Assembly (NCBI GenBank): GCA_016937255.1
Contig: JAFGWG010000071.1
Location: 1-50,935, forward strand
Direction of reading: 5' to 3'
DNA length: 50,935 nucleotides
DNA from: Bacteroidales bacterium
GTDB taxonomy: Bacteria > Bacteroidota > Bacteroidia > Bacteroidales > DTU049
Below the pieces are notes generated by a model. It saw only the letters and a list, made by a program, of their open reading frames with translations, was not told where the DNA came from and searched no databases. The translations under genes and the position numbers were made by a program. Shown in pieces: positions 35,801 to 45,902 of the stretch (positions are counted from its first letter, which is position 1; the number at the start of each line of letters is the position of its first letter).

Positions 35801-38800
35801 TCAATTTTGCGTTTTTGCTCTAATGCATTTTTTAATTCTGTAATATCTTGATTAACAATTATCGCCGCCTGCAGTTCGTTGTCGTCATTATATACCGGCG
35901 CAGTATAATTAAGAATAATCCTTTTCTGATTATCAAATGCCTCAATTTCCAATATCTCATCTTCGGTGGTTTCACCTTTGGTAATGGTTTTATATAACGC
36001 CCATTCTTCGGGTTTCAGGTATTTATCACTGTCCATCTTTCTGGCTTTAAATACGCCATACGCACTGGGATCTACCAATGGCTCGGCTCCCCATATTTCT
36101 CTGCCTTTTTTATTGCTCCTAAAAAGTTTCCCATTTTTATCGGCAAGCCATAAACCTATAGGAAGAATATCAATAATTTTGTTTAATAGGTTTTCTCTCT
36201 TTTTTAGTTCAATTTCTGCTTTTCTCTTTTCAGTAATATCAATTACACTTCCATCAAAATACTTAATTTTACCATGCTGATCTTTAACAGCCACTGCTCT
36301 TTCTTCGAGCCATATCACTTTGCCACTTTTTGTTAGCCAAGAAGAAATGTCTTCATAAACATCATTATTTTCAAAGTGATTAACAAAAGCATTTCTATCT
36401 TCTGGATTTACGTAGCCGGTTTGTATTTGTAGCGTTTTAAGATCATTAATATTATTGTATTCAAGCATTTCAGCCAAAGCCGTATTGGCATCGAGGATTT
36501 CACCAGATAAAGTGCTTCTGTAGAGCCCAATAGGATTATTTTCGTAGAGTTTTCTGTATTTCTTTTCGCTTTGTCTTTTTTGATCTTCAGCCTGTACCCT
36601 GGCCAGTGAAATGGAAGCTATATGTGAATATGAAATTAGAAAATCGTCTGGAGTTTGCGCCGTTTCATCTTTTTGTGCAATTAATGCTGTACCAACCAAT
36701 GAACCTTCATTAATAAAGGTGATTACTGTGAAGTTTTTTAACCCTGAGATAGAACTAAAAGTTTTTGAAATAGCTTTAGAAATAGCTCCTTGACTTAATT
36801 GATGGAGAGAAATGCTGTGCTTGAGCGATGTGTGGATCATCTCATTATATGTTTCTTCATCTAATTGTGTTTCAATTTCGAATACATTTTTTCCAATTAG
36901 TTTCTCAAAGGTGTTTAATAATTTATGGTTACAATCAATTTTTACGGGGGTGAGTTTCATTTCATTTTGATCAAATCGATTAAAAACCAACACATCTGCA
37001 TTAATAAATGATTTTAAGTGTTCTAGTATTCGGGTAATGGTTAATTCAAAAGTATTTGCTGAAGTTAGTTCTGTACTAAATTGATTAAGCTTTTCTAAGA
37101 TAATATTCTTTTTTTCTATGTTTTCTTGTGCAATTATTCGCTCTGTAATATCGCGAGTTGATCCCTGTAAGCCAATTATTTTGCCGTTTTCATCGAACAT
37201 GGGTTTACCAATGATTTCAACAGGTAATTCGGATCCGTCTTTTTTAAGTATTGCCGAAGTAATGTTTGCGAATCCGAATTTCTTATAATTTTTAATGGTT
37301 CGTAGGGCAATGCGAGCCATTTTTATAAACTCTTTTCGGGAAGAATGACTCCATAATGGTGTGCCTATCCATTCCTCGGGCTCAAAACCAGTAAGTTCTT
37401 TTAGCGATGGACTCAAGTATGTAAATTTTAGTCTCAAATCCATTTGCCATATTACATCAATAGAGTTCTTAGCTATGAATCGGAATTTTTCTTCGCTTTT
37501 GCTTATCAGGTTTTCTTGGTTTTTACTATACGTAATATCTTGAGCAAGAATAGCTATGTTTTCAATCATAGGAACAACAACTATTCGAAACCATATCGTT
37601 TTATTCTCTAATTCATCAAACAATGCTTCTTCAATGGTTTTGTTTTTTCCAGTTTCTGCAACAGTTTTATAAGTTTTAAAAAAGACTGTTTTTTTATGGT
37701 CGGGGAACAAATCCAATAATCGTTTGCCAACTACTTCTTCAGGATGGGTTCCATTTAGTTTTGCTATAGAAGCATTCTGATATACCCAAATAAAATCAAC
37801 AACTTTGCCTTGTTTATCAAAAACGGGTTTAAGAATTGTAAAACCATCCGGCGACATATCCATGGCAATTCGAAAACGCTCGTCGCTTTTTCGTTTTTCC
37901 TCCTCTGCTTTTGATTTTTCGGTAATATCCTGAAAAGTGCCTTTTAATTGTGTTGTTTTTCCATCAATCACTTCCGGTTTGCACATGGTGCGAGTGATAA
38001 GATGATTTCCTTTTGCCGTAATAAATCGTAGAGTTAGGTCGTAAGGCTCTCCATTTTCTATTGCATTATTTGTCGCTTTTATTAAAGTTGGTTGATCATC
38101 TGGATGAAAAAACTCAATGGCTTTGTCTAAGGTGGGGCTTTGATCTGGTGAAACTTCATGAATTTTATATGTTTCGTCCGACCAGGTTAGTTCATTATTT
38201 TCCAGGTTTATTTGCCATCCGCCAATCCGTGCCATTTTGCCTGTATCACTGAGCAATTGGGCTTTTTCTTTAAGTTCAGTTTCAGCTATTTTCTTGTCGT
38301 TGATATCTCGGGCAAAGACCATAGCCCCATTTAACCCTTCAAAAACTATAGGCTCCCCGCTGGTTTCTACCCATACTTCAGTTCCGTCGAGTCTTAGGTA
38401 GCGCTGTTCGTAAATATTTGCAACACTCTTTCTCTCTATGTTTATTTGCTTTATTCTGTTTTTAATTTCTTCGTGATAATTGGGGTGGAAGAAATCAAAT
38501 ACATTTTTACCAACCAGTTGCAACTCGCTATCGGCTCCAAAAAGTTTTAGTGAGGCTTTGTTTACGTAGGCAAATTTTAAATTGGATTGAATGAAGATTG
38601 GAATGGGAGCATTTTCAATCATGTGCCGAAAACGCTTTTCGCTTTCATGCAATTTGTCAAGTGCAATTTGGGTTTTGGTTATATTTACAACATTGCCTTC
38701 GAAATATAATATCTTTCCGTTTTCATCGTGTATAGCTACTGCTCTTTCTTCCAACCAAATACTTTTGCCGCTTTTTGTTTTCCATTGCGATTTTCCTTCA

Positions 38801-40350
38801 TAATAATCGTGATTATTGAAATATTCAATAAAATGTATTCTGTCTTTACTGTTTAAATAACCCTCTTCAACACTAATTTTTTGTAAATCCTCTAAACTGT
38901 TGTATTCCAGCATTTTTACCAAAGCAGGATTTGCATCGAGAATTTTACCATTTGGAGTGGTTCTGTATATTCCGCTGGGTATATTTTCAAATAATTCTCT
39001 GTATTTTTTTTCGCTTTTTTCTAATTCTCTTTTAATGGATATTTCATTGGTAATATCGCGTGTTACACCATGCAACCCAATTAAATTAGACTCTTCATCA
39101 AAAAATGGAGTAACTATAATTTCGCCTGTTTTTATCTCTCCGTCTTTACACTTATAATCGAGTATTAATCGCTTGGAATAGTTTTTTGGTAATTTCTTAA
39201 TATATGTATATGCAAAAAGCTCCTGCTCAAGTGATTTTCGGGCTATTTTTGCCGATTCTTCGGTAAAACGTTCTTCAATGGTTTGATTTAGATATTCTTC
39301 TTCTGTATATCCGGTGAAATTAATAACAGAAGGGCTTACAAATAAACTCTTTCCCTTCAAATCCATAAGCCAAACTACGTCTGTGGCTTTCTCGGCAATG
39401 ATATGATATTGCCTTTGCGATTCAGCAAGCGCTTTTTCGGTATGCTTTCTAGTGCAAATATCGCGGGCAATTCCTGAAAGCTCTATGGGCTCACCGGCAT
39501 TGTTAAATATTAATTTTCCGGCATGGGCCTCAATGTAATGAATGGATCCATCGGGCCATACCACTCTGTATTCTAGTTCCTGAGGCTTTTTATTATTGAT
39601 TACCGCTAAATTCGATTTTTCAACAGTTTCTCTATCGTCGGGATGTATGCTACGACCAATAATTTCATTTAAATCACCTGATACATTTTCTTTTTCCAGC
39701 CCAAACAACTTATACATTTCATCGTTCCATTCCACACGGTTTTTTTCAATATACCATGTCCATATTCCCAAATGTCCTGCATTTTGTACTTCATGAAGCA
39801 AAGAAGCATTTCTTTCGGCTATTTCTGTAATGGCCATTTCATTGCTAATGTCGAGAATGGCAATTTTTACAAGCTCATTTTCCGGAAGACTGAATATTCG
39901 TGTGTGTATCTTGTGCTTTTTTTTATCGAGAAAACTTATAACCGTACTATTGCGCAATTTATCTTTGAAGGCTTTGCGTAAAAACAAGTATAACTCGTCT
40001 TGTGATTCTGGTGCAATATGTTTTTCAATGCGTTTGTTGCAAATAAGATTGGGTGGAATTGCCAATAAATCGCACGCGGTATTGTTAATATCTGTTACTA
40101 TAAAGTCTTTGTTTACAATAATATACCCAAGTGGCGATTTGTTGAAAAATTCTGTATAACGCTCCTTTTCCTGAAAGAGCTTCTCTTGCGTTTCAATCAA
40201 CTCTTTGTTTTGATATTCCAATTCAATCTGATATATACTCAACTCTTCTACAAGCTCTTCTAAACTCATTTGATACAGATGATTGTCTTTGCCTTTTTTG
40301 TTTTTTAGCAGTTCGAGTGCTTTTTGTCTCAGATCGTCGGCTTTGGGCAT
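32815..40350 (-). CDS. Giant cytoplasmic PAS histidine kinase (about 16 PAS modules)
   Basis: 2511 residues and no membrane segment. After an N-terminal helical segment come about 16 PAS/PAC modules from residue about 70, each followed by DIT/RDIT-type linkers. A GAF-like domain sits near the middle (about 1120-1295). The C-terminus is a HisKA domain with H2310 (IAHDLRNPLG) and a HATPase domain (DNGPGIS, GTGLGLTICK). Two PAS pairs are near copies of each other: modules 4 and 9, and 7 and 11. The kinase core closely matches that of the 752-residue kinase at 48585. It is followed 6 nt later by the tandem-receiver gene. The ligands are unknown. Confidence 0.9.
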   Translation of the reverse strand: MPKADDLRQKALELLKNKKGKDNHLYQMSLEELVEELSIYQIELEYQNKELIETQEKLFQEKERYTEFFNKSPLGYIIVNKDFIVTDINNTACDLLAIPPNLICNKRIEKHIAPESQDELYLFLRKAFKDKLRNSTVISFLDKKKHKIHTRIFSLPENELVKIAILDISNEMAITEIAERNASLLHEVQNAGHLGIWTWYIEKNRVEWNDEMYKLFGLEKENVSGDLNEIIGRSIHPDDRETVEKSNLAVINNKKPQELEYRVVWPDGSIHYIEAHAGKLIFNNAGEPIELSGIARDICTRKHTEKALAESQRQYHIIAEKATDVVWLMDLKGKSLFVSPSVINFTGYTEEEYLNQTIEERFTEESAKIARKSLEQELFAYTYIKKLPKNYSKRLILDYKCKDGEIKTGEIIVTPFFDEESNLIGLHGVTRDITNEISIKRELEKSEKKYRELFENIPSGIYRTTPNGKILDANPALVKMLEYNSLEDLQKISVEEGYLNSKDRIHFIEYFNNHDYYEGKSQWKTKSGKSIWLEERAVAIHDENGKILYFEGNVVNITKTQIALDKLHESEKRFRHMIENAPIPIFIQSNLKFAYVNKASLKLFGADSELQLVGKNVFDFFHPNYHEEIKNRIKQINIERKSVANIYEQRYLRLDGTEVWVETSGEPIVFEGLNGAMVFARDINDKKIAETELKEKAQLLSDTGKMARIGGWQINLENNELTWSDETYKIHEVSPDQSPTLDKAIEFFHPDDQPTLIKATNNAIENGEPYDLTLRFITAKGNHLITRTMCKPEVIDGKTTQLKGTFQDITEKSKAEEEKRKSDERFRIAMDMSPDGFTILKPVFDKQGKVVDFIWVYQNASIAKLNGTHPEEVVGKRLLDLFPDHKKTVFFKTYKTVAETGKNKTIEEALFDELENKTIWFRIVVVPMIENIAILAQDITYSKNQENLISKSEEKFRFIAKNSIDVIWQMDLRLKFTYLSPSLKELTGFEPEEWIGTPLWSHSSRKEFIKMARIALRTIKNYKKFGFANITSAILKKDGSELPVEIIGKPMFDENGKIIGLQGSTRDITERIIAQENIEKKNIILEKLNQFSTELTSANTFELTITRILEHLKSFINADVLVFNRFDQNEMKLTPVKIDCNHKLLNTFEKLIGKNVFEIETQLDEETYNEMIHTSLKHSISLHQLSQGAISKAISKTFSSISGLKNFTVITFINEGSLVGTALIAQKDETAQTPDDFLISYSHIASISLARVQAEDQKRQSEKKYRKLYENNPIGLYRSTLSGEILDANTALAEMLEYNNINDLKTLQIQTGYVNPEDRNAFVNHFENNDVYEDISSWLTKSGKVIWLEERAVAVKDQHGKIKYFDGSVIDITEKRKAEIELKKRENLLNKIIDILPIGLWLADKNGKLFRSNKKGREIWGAEPLVDPSAYGVFKARKMDSDKYLKPEEWALYKTITKGETTEDEILEIEAFDNQKRIILNYTAPVYNDDNELQAAIIVNQDITELKNALEQKRKIDERFRIAQDNSPDGFTIFKPVRDIQNRIIDFTWVYQNAAVAKMNGTDPQKVVGQSFLKLFPGIKGTQFWNAYIQVAETGKSITFEDSYIGETMKTKTWFRIVVVPMKENIAIIAHNITELKKNEIRVRESEEKYRLIAENTADTITIINLDLSFAYVSPSIKKLLGYHVNEYLDLSVYDIFPKESIASILKMLNEEMELEKNGMANPDRSRTIVVQEYHKDGRLLWIESTASFIRDKNENAQSILAISRDITNEKEMAERLRESEEKFRLLAENSPFAIMIYQNNKWVYTNPAGEKISGYSSDELYSMNFWKFVHPDFMDKVRQSGQERQKGNEATSSYEFRIITKNGNIKWVYLTGTNIQYRGKDAGLVSIADITERKQQEEAIRESEIKIRSYFNHAPYGIFIANNKGEYLQVTPMASKITGYSESELLTMSIPDLMPENRKKEAFESFNELQNTGHSVYETEYLQKNGNIGWWTVSAVKLSENEYLGFVEDITKKKESENALFESRALFKTLADNSPVGIFRCNEKGETTYVNPKWCELTDLNPDEAMGYKWTKAIHPDDYDHAMLGWKQANKNQTISSSEYRFLHRNGRIVWISGRAVPEIKDGELKGYVGTITDITERKKFELSILESEASLKRAEEVAGFGNWGIDLNTKEVFASAGARKTYGFPLDKKLMLSDIQSIPMQKYRQELDRKLELLINEKEKYDIEFEIERQTDGAILMIHSIAEYDKDGNKIFGVIQDITHEREMERKLLEIEKHEKEMVQAELNKTKDALIRSTRLAAVGQVSATIAHDLRNPLGAVRNAAFYLKRKSNQHDDKILKYFNIIDSEISTADRIISNMMQMTKMKEPQKEECMLEELIEYASGSHYKDLNIEIETKILNGKGELLCDRVQIMQVLRNLLENADQSIETTTKVKIQYERKSDFTELIFSDNGPGISEDVKLTFFEPLITTKAKGTGLGLTICKQIIEKHGGHIELIDKKNAGACFRIKLPNE

Positions 40351-40425
40351 GTGGTTATCGTTTAATAATTTATGACTTGAGGCTAATGATTTGAAAAATG
40401 GAATTTGTATTCATTAGTCATAGTT

Positions 40426-43400
40426 CTAATTTGGTTTAACAATTTCCTCAAAAGTAGTATATGCCATATAGGTATTTTTACCTGTTTTTAATGGATATGC
40501 ATTTATTTTAATCCACACATGTTTTTTAATTTTAGGATTGTAAATGCCCATTACTACATTCTCAATTACCTTTCCTGTTTTAAGTGCTTGCATAGATGGA
40601 TGCTGCTCGCCGGGAAAATTACTTCCGTCTACTCGAATAGATTTCCAATCAGGATCGATAGACTTTTTGCCGTTCATTTGATCTATGCTTAACCCGAGAA
40701 TTCTTTCTGCAGCCGGGTTAACTTGAGTTATTTCACCATTTTTATTCTGAAAAACAACGCCAATTTTAATGGTATTAAATAATAATTGAATACGATTTTC
40801 AGTTTCAATAATTTTATTGTCGGCTATTTCTAATTCTCTGCTATGTTTTTTTTCAATTTCTTTTTCTTTTGAGGTATTCATTATAATGCCAATAAGCTTC
40901 ATAGCTTTGCCGTTTTTTCCTTTTTTAACAACACTGCCTTTGTCTAAAACAAAAATATAATGACCATCTTTATGTTTTACTCTGTATTCGACGGAGAAAT
41001 TTTTTGTTTTTCCTTTTAAATGTTCTTCCAGTTTGCTTTGAACCACCGATTTATCTTCGGGATGAATTAATTTTTGCCATTCAGTAAAAGAATCTCCAAT
41101 TTCACTTTTTCTATATCCTAGTAATTCATGACGCAAATTACCACTTACAATATTATCGTTTTCAATATCCCATTCCCACCAGGTCATTTCGCCCACTTCA
41201 AGGGCCATTTTTAAACGAATATTCAAATCAATGTTTTCCAGTTGGGTGTTTTTTAATGAAGAAATTTCAACAAAAGTGATTAATATACCTTCGACCGCGT
41301 TTTCTACTGTACGGTATGGTTTAATCCTTGTTAAATACCAATTTCCGTCGACTGTTAATACTTCCCTGTCAATGGTATCTAATGTGTCAAAAACATGTTG
41401 TATGTCTGCATTAAAACCTTTGTAAAAATTATCGAGTGCAAATTGCTTAATTGACCGGCCAATATCCTGTTGAATTATTTTTGTAAGCTGCGATGCAATA
41501 TTGTTAACCTTGCGAATATGCATTTTTCTGTCAATAAACAAAGTGCCAGATTGGGTATTGGCGAGTAAGTTGTCTAAATCGGAATACAATTCATTTATCT
41601 CTTCAATTTTTTTAATGTGCTCTGCATTCACGGTATACAATTCTTCATTTACCGATTGAAGTTCTTCATTGGTGCTTTGCAATTCTTCGTTTGATGCAAT
41701 AAGCTCTTCGTTCGATGATTGTAATTCCTCATTTGACGTTTCAAGCTCTTCTACAGTGGCTTGTAAACTTTCACTTTTGTGCTGTAACTCCCTTTCCAAA
41801 TCATCAATTCGCTCTATGTATTGCTTATTGATATCCTGACTCTTGATTTTTACCGACTCGTCAATGAGGTTTTTTTGCTCTTTTTCAATAAATGCAATTA
41901 GAAAATATACTTCAGAGGAGCTTTTGTGAATAATTTTGCGACAAGAAATACTTAGTGAAGAGACTTCGTTTTTTAAAACATTGTCGAATGTTAGAGGCGT
42001 GTTGCTTTTATCTACGCGTCGAATAAGACCATTGATGATGACAGAAAGATCCTTGTTGAGCATTTTTAACAAATTAATGCTCATTTGACCAATTGGAAAT
42101 TGAAGGTATTTATTTACATTGTGAATGGTGTGTACAATATTATAGTTTGAGTCTGTTAAAACAGCCGGAGGGAAATAATCGCCAAGTATTTCATCGAAAA
42201 TATCTTCAAGCACCAAGGGTTTGTTTTTCGTGTTTGTTAAATAGGGATTTATACTTTTTAAATGGTAAGTGTCGCGGTGAGTTTTTGGTGTTCCAAAATG
42301 TAATATACCTGTAGGTGTATAACCTTTTTTATACGAATAAATTTTGTTTTTGCTGTCTAGAGTGTAAAAAGCATCAGAAAGCTCACCAAGCGATTCACTG
42401 CTGCCAAGAAACATGTACCCGTTTTCTTTTAGGGCGAGGTGAAATGTAGCCAATACTTTAGTTTGGCTTTCGTTGTTAAAGTAAATAAGCAGGTTTCGGC
42501 AAGAAATAAGATTAATTTTTGAAAATGGTGGATCTTGCAAAACGTTGTGCTTTGCAAAAACAATCATGTTGCGAATAGGCTCGATAATCTGGTACCCGTT
42601 TTCTTTATTTATGAAAAAGCGCACCAGCCGATCGGGGGTAAGATCGGTACTGATATTTGTGGGGTAAATACCTGTACTTGCAAATTCTATTGAGCTCGGG
42701 TCTAAATCAGTAGCAAAGATTTTTACACTTCTAATGTCTTTGTTTTCATGCATATATTCGTTTAAAATAATAGCTAAAGAATATGCTTCTTCTCCGGTAG
42801 AACATCCAGGAACCCAAAGTCTGATATCGCTGTTTTTATCGACAGCACTAAAAATTTTTGGAAAAATGTCTTTTTTAAGTTTTGCAAAAGATTCTTCTTC
42901 TCTAAAAAAGCGCGTAACCCCAATGAGCATTTCGTTAAAAAGAATTTCAATTTCTTTGTCGTTTCCGGTAAGAAACATTACATAGTCATTAATGTTTATA
43001 AATTGATTTATGCTCATTCGCTTTTCCAATCTGCGAACTATTGTACTTTCTTTATAATTGCTAAAATCAACACCTTTGTTTTCACGAATAATAGCCATTA
43101 TTTTGTCAAGACCGGTTTCGTTTTTTTCAAGAATCTGAACAATCTTTTCTTTTGTTTTAACAAATGGGTGTTTTATATAATTAATGAGTTCTTCTGCCAA
43201 TGTATTGGGAGGAGAAATAATATCGATAACGCCTGTATTTATTGATGACTTAGGCATTCCATCGAATTTTGCACTTTGATCGTCTTGTGCCATGGTAATA
43301 CCCCCGAACTCTTTAATATCTCTAATACCTAAGGCTCCATCACTTCCGGTGCCGCTTAATACTATGGCAATGGCGTTTTTATGCTGGTCTTTGGCCAATG

Positions 43401-43800
43401 ATCGAAAAAAAATATCGATAGGTAGGTTTAATGTTCGTTTTTTGTCTTGCTCTGATAGTTGAAGCTTTCGATTGAAAATACTCATGTTCATCTTCGGTGG
43501 GATAAGATAAATATGATTGCATTCAACATTCATCCCATCACTAGCCACATGTATAGGAATATTTGTATAGCGCTGCAAAAGTTCTTTCATAAGACTTTTG
43601 TAATCGGGCGATAAATGCTGAATAATAACAAAAGCTGCCCCCGGATTATTGGGTAAATTTTTAAAAAACTCTTCAAGAGCTTCCAGCCCTCCGGCCGATG
43701 CACCAATTCCAACAATCGGATAATCATTTATTACAGGCACAATTTGGTCTCTTTCTGAATTCGTTGCTTTGCTTTTATCTGAAGTTTTTTGCCGGCTCAT
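40426..43800 (-). CDS. CheB-CheR-PAS fusion protein
   Basis: 1124 residues. A CheB-type methylesterase domain (about 25-205) has the triad S35 (GASAGG), H62 (QHLSPD) and D154 (GTGSDGA) but no receiver domain. A CheR-type methyltransferase domain (about 230-495) has the SAM motif [13 protein letters not shown] (332-344) and the [14 protein letters not shown] region. Then come a PAS-like block, a coiled coil (about 655-745) built of seven-residue units around SNEELQ, and three C-terminal PAS domains. There is no histidine kinase domain, unlike many related fusions. A promoter precedes it, and the giant kinase gene follows 75 nt later. The methyl-accepting target is not in this window. Confidence 0.9.
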   Translation of the reverse strand: MSRQKTSDKSKATNSERDQIVPVINDYPIVGIGASAGGLEALEEFFKNLPNNPGAAFVIIQHLSPDYKSLMKELLQRYTNIPIHVASDGMNVECNHIYLIPPKMNMSIFNRKLQLSEQDKKRTLNLPIDIFFRSLAKDQHKNAIAIVLSGTGSDGALGIRDIKEFGGITMAQDDQSAKFDGMPKSSINTGVIDIISPPNTLAEELINYIKHPFVKTKEKIVQILEKNETGLDKIMAIIRENKGVDFSNYKESTIVRRLEKRMSINQFININDYVMFLTGNDKEIEILFNEMLIGVTRFFREEESFAKLKKDIFPKIFSAVDKNSDIRLWVPGCSTGEEAYSLAIILNEYMHENKDIRSVKIFATDLDPSSIEFASTGIYPTNISTDLTPDRLVRFFINKENGYQIIEPIRNMIVFAKHNVLQDPPFSKINLISCRNLLIYFNNESQTKVLATFHLALKENGYMFLGSSESLGELSDAFYTLDSKNKIYSYKKGYTPTGILHFGTPKTHRDTYHLKSINPYLTNTKNKPLVLEDIFDEILGDYFPPAVLTDSNYNIVHTIHNVNKYLQFPIGQMSINLLKMLNKDLSVIINGLIRRVDKSNTPLTFDNVLKNEVSSLSISCRKIIHKSSSEVYFLIAFIEKEQKNLIDESVKIKSQDINKQYIERIDDLERELQHKSESLQATVEELETSNEELQSSNEELIASNEELQSTNEELQSVNEELYTVNAEHIKKIEEINELYSDLDNLLANTQSGTLFIDRKMHIRKVNNIASQLTKIIQQDIGRSIKQFALDNFYKGFNADIQHVFDTLDTIDREVLTVDGNWYLTRIKPYRTVENAVEGILITFVEISSLKNTQLENIDLNIRLKMALEVGEMTWWEWDIENDNIVSGNLRHELLGYRKSEIGDSFTEWQKLIHPEDKSVVQSKLEEHLKGKTKNFSVEYRVKHKDGHYIFVLDKGSVVKKGKNGKAMKLIGIIMNTSKEKEIEKKHSRELEIADNKIIETENRIQLLFNTIKIGVVFQNKNGEITQVNPAAERILGLSIDQMNGKKSIDPDWKSIRVDGSNFPGEQHPSMQALKTGKVIENVVMGIYNPKIKKHVWIKINAYPLKTGKNTYMAYTTFEEIVKPN

Positions 43801-43888
43801 GTTTTTTAATAATTTTTTTAATCACTTGTTTCTGCTTTTGTAGAAGTAGTTTGTGTTTCAATAATAATCTTTGTTTATTTTATGTGTT

Positions 43889-43919
43889 CAAATATACATT
43901 TATATTAATATAAGCACAA
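43889..43919 (-). promoter_or_regulatory. Promoter of the CheB-CheR/giant PAS operon
   Basis: Minus strand TTG (43919-43917), 20-nt spacer and TATATTTG (43896-43889), matching the consensus well. It lies 89 nt upstream of the start codon and should drive the 17-kb operon. No other clear promoter is seen in the 75-nt gap before the 2511-residue kinase gene. Confidence 0.65.
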
Positions 43920-43957
43920 TTATTTATACATCGATTTATAGTATTTAACAAAAAAAA

Positions 43958-44716
43958 TTATTTTTGAATGTGTTTTTCTTTTAAAAAAACCAAATAAACT
44001 GGTTCCCAGTTTTTATTTTGAAACGATTTGCTTAAAAAAACTTCTACCGTAGATGTATTTTTATAATAATCGAATATGTCAAGAGTGAATGAAGGTATTT
44101 TTTCAATTTCGTTAATCAAACTAAACATTTCATTCCATTTTTTTTTGTTCTTGTCATTAAATAGGTCATTTATGTTCATTTTTAGAATATTAACTTCTTT
44201 ATTAGCAAGTAGATGTTCAAATGCTTCGTTGCATGAAATAATGTCGCAGGTTTGGTTTATAGTGATGATAGGGTCATTTGAATAAGTAAAAATGTGGTTG
44301 TATCTTTTTTCAAGATCTCTGTGCTTTCTTTCCAAATCAGAAACCCTGAAAATGAGTGAAATCTTGTCGATAAACTCGCTTATTTGTATAGGTTTAGTCA
44401 TGTAATGAATTGCACCTAATTCAAGTGCATTTTTTAAATCGCTTGCCTCTTTTTTTATCCCCGACATTTGAATTATTGGAGTATTCCTGAATTTTTCCAT
44501 TGCAAGAACTTCCTCAATTAATTCGCTACTGTTTCCGTCGGGCAGCATTACATCCATTATTATAAGATCAGGCTCTAATTCTACGATGGCATTTCTTGCA
44601 CTTGCTATTGTTGTACTGTCTCTAACGAAATAGTTTTGTGCTTCCAATAGCTTTTTTAAGGCATTCCTTAACGGTGCTTCATCTTCAAGCAAGACAATAC
44701 TTTTTGGGTTTATCAT
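43958..44716 (-). CDS. Receiver-PAS response regulator without DNA-binding domain
   Basis: 252 residues. Receiver domain about 1-125 with acidic pocket LEDE and acceptor D55 (IIMDVMLPDG), and the conserved lysine in MTKPIQ. Then a linker helix and a PAS-like domain (about 130-245; YSNDPIITINQTCDIISCNEAFEHLL). No output domain. Its ATG overlaps the stop of the kinase gene by 4 nt, so it is the natural phosphotransfer partner of that kinase. Confidence 0.88.
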   Translation of the reverse strand: MINPKSIVLLEDEAPLRNALKKLLEAQNYFVRDSTTIASARNAIVELEPDLIIMDVMLPDGNSSELIEEVLAMEKFRNTPIIQMSGIKKEASDLKNALELGAIHYMTKPIQISEFIDKISLIFRVSDLERKHRDLEKRYNHIFTYSNDPIITINQTCDIISCNEAFEHLLANKEVNILKMNINDLFNDKNKKKWNEMFSLINEIEKIPSFTLDIFDYYKNTSTVEVFLSKSFQNKNWEPVYLVFLKEKHIQK

Positions 44717-45891
44717 GTGTTTAAATTTTTGGAAAAATGTACGGTAAAAATAGTGTTTTCGTTGGGTACCGACTCGGTAATAATACTTGCTTTATGTGCA
44801 TCGAGTATTCTTTTTACAATGAAAAGCCCTAGCCCTGTGCCTTTTTCTTCACCAGTTCCATTGGATTGTTTGGTAAAAGGTTTAAAGATTGTGTCAATTT
44901 TATCCGGTGGAATACCAATTCCGGTGTTTTCTATACTCAGTTTTATTTTTGATTTTTCTTCGATAAGGGTAACAATGATTTTTGTGTTTTCGAAAGAAAA
45001 TTTTATGGCATTTCCGATCAAATTTTGTAAAACTTGTTCAATTTTCATGTCGTCGGCTTGCAGAACGCATTGATCGGAGATTGAATTGAAAACGATTTCA
45101 ATCTTCTTTTCACTTGCTCTGTGCTGTAATACAGAAATGGTTTTCTGAATGGCTTTGCAAAGATCAAATTCACGGATATTCAGTTCAACCTGTCCCGATT
45201 CAATTTTTCCGTATTCAAGTAAATCATCTACTAGGGAAAGCATGAAACTTGCTGAATCATTAATGACCTTGAGGAATTGCTTTTGAGAATCGCTGAGATC
45301 AGCTGCTTCGCACTCAACCATTTCACTATAAAGCATGATGCTGTTTAATGGGTTTCGTAAGTCATGAGCAGCCATGCTGATAAAACGGTTTTTGATTTCG
45401 TTGAGTTTATGCAGCTGAACATTCTTTTTATTTAGCTCTCTTTGTGTATTCACCAATTCGTTATTCAGCTTCGATATTTCATCGAATATTTCCTCCGATT
45501 CTTTTGAATCTTCTTTAACCATTTGCTTTATAAGTTTTCTGATTTGATTCGATTGTTCATTGTTTATGGCTTTCAATTGTTCCGACAATTCTATGGCTTC
45601 GTGATGGTTGTCGGCTCCAATAACAAGAAATTCACCGCCAATTTCCATACACATGAAATATAAATCATCAAATTCTTCATTGTATTTTAATCGCAAACGA
45701 TAATCGAAAGCCACTTTATTTTGCCGTACTTCTGTTAGCATATTTAATGCAGATGAAACGGATTCGGGTTTAATCAAACTGGTAAACATAATGGAAATAT
45801 CGCTCGGAATCATTTCGAAATCATCCTTAAACACATGGGTAATGGTTCCGTTTTCATTGCAAATAAAAGCACAACCTTTAATTTCGTTCAT
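44713..45891 (-). CDS. PAS-like sensor histidine kinase
   Basis: 392 residues, no membrane segment. N-terminal PAS-like domain (about 1-105; CAFICNENGTITHVF), coiled coil (about 100-165), HisKA with H176 (MAAHDLRNPLNS), HATPase (about 270-385; GNAIKFS N-box, TGIGIPPDK, GTGLGLFIVKRIL). It starts 11 nt after the B12-binding protein gene and overlaps the receiver-PAS gene by 4 nt. Gene order makes the B12 protein its likely sensory partner; that is inferred from neighbourhood only. Confidence 0.92.
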   Translation of the reverse strand: MNEIKGCAFICNENGTITHVFKDDFEMIPSDISIMFTSLIKPESVSSALNMLTEVRQNKVAFDYRLRLKYNEEFDDLYFMCMEIGGEFLVIGADNHHEAIELSEQLKAINNEQSNQIRKLIKQMVKEDSKESEEIFDEISKLNNELVNTQRELNKKNVQLHKLNEIKNRFISMAAHDLRNPLNSIMLYSEMVECEAADLSDSQKQFLKVINDSASFMLSLVDDLLEYGKIESGQVELNIREFDLCKAIQKTISVLQHRASEKKIEIVFNSISDQCVLQADDMKIEQVLQNLIGNAIKFSFENTKIIVTLIEEKSKIKLSIENTGIGIPPDKIDTIFKPFTKQSNGTGEEKGTGLGLFIVKRILDAHKASIITESVPNENTIFTVHFSKNLNT

Positions 45892-45902
45892 GGTTAGTTA
45901 TA

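Noticed and set aside
32815-40350. Assembly artefact or gene fusion behind the 2511-residue kinase
   Set aside because: The reading frame is unbroken, the modules are divergent at the protein level and the linkers are regular, so a real multi-PAS protein is more likely.
41580-41770. DNA tandem repeat as a mobile or slippage element
   Set aside because: The repeat is explained by the seven-residue coiled-coil units of the CheB-CheR-PAS protein.
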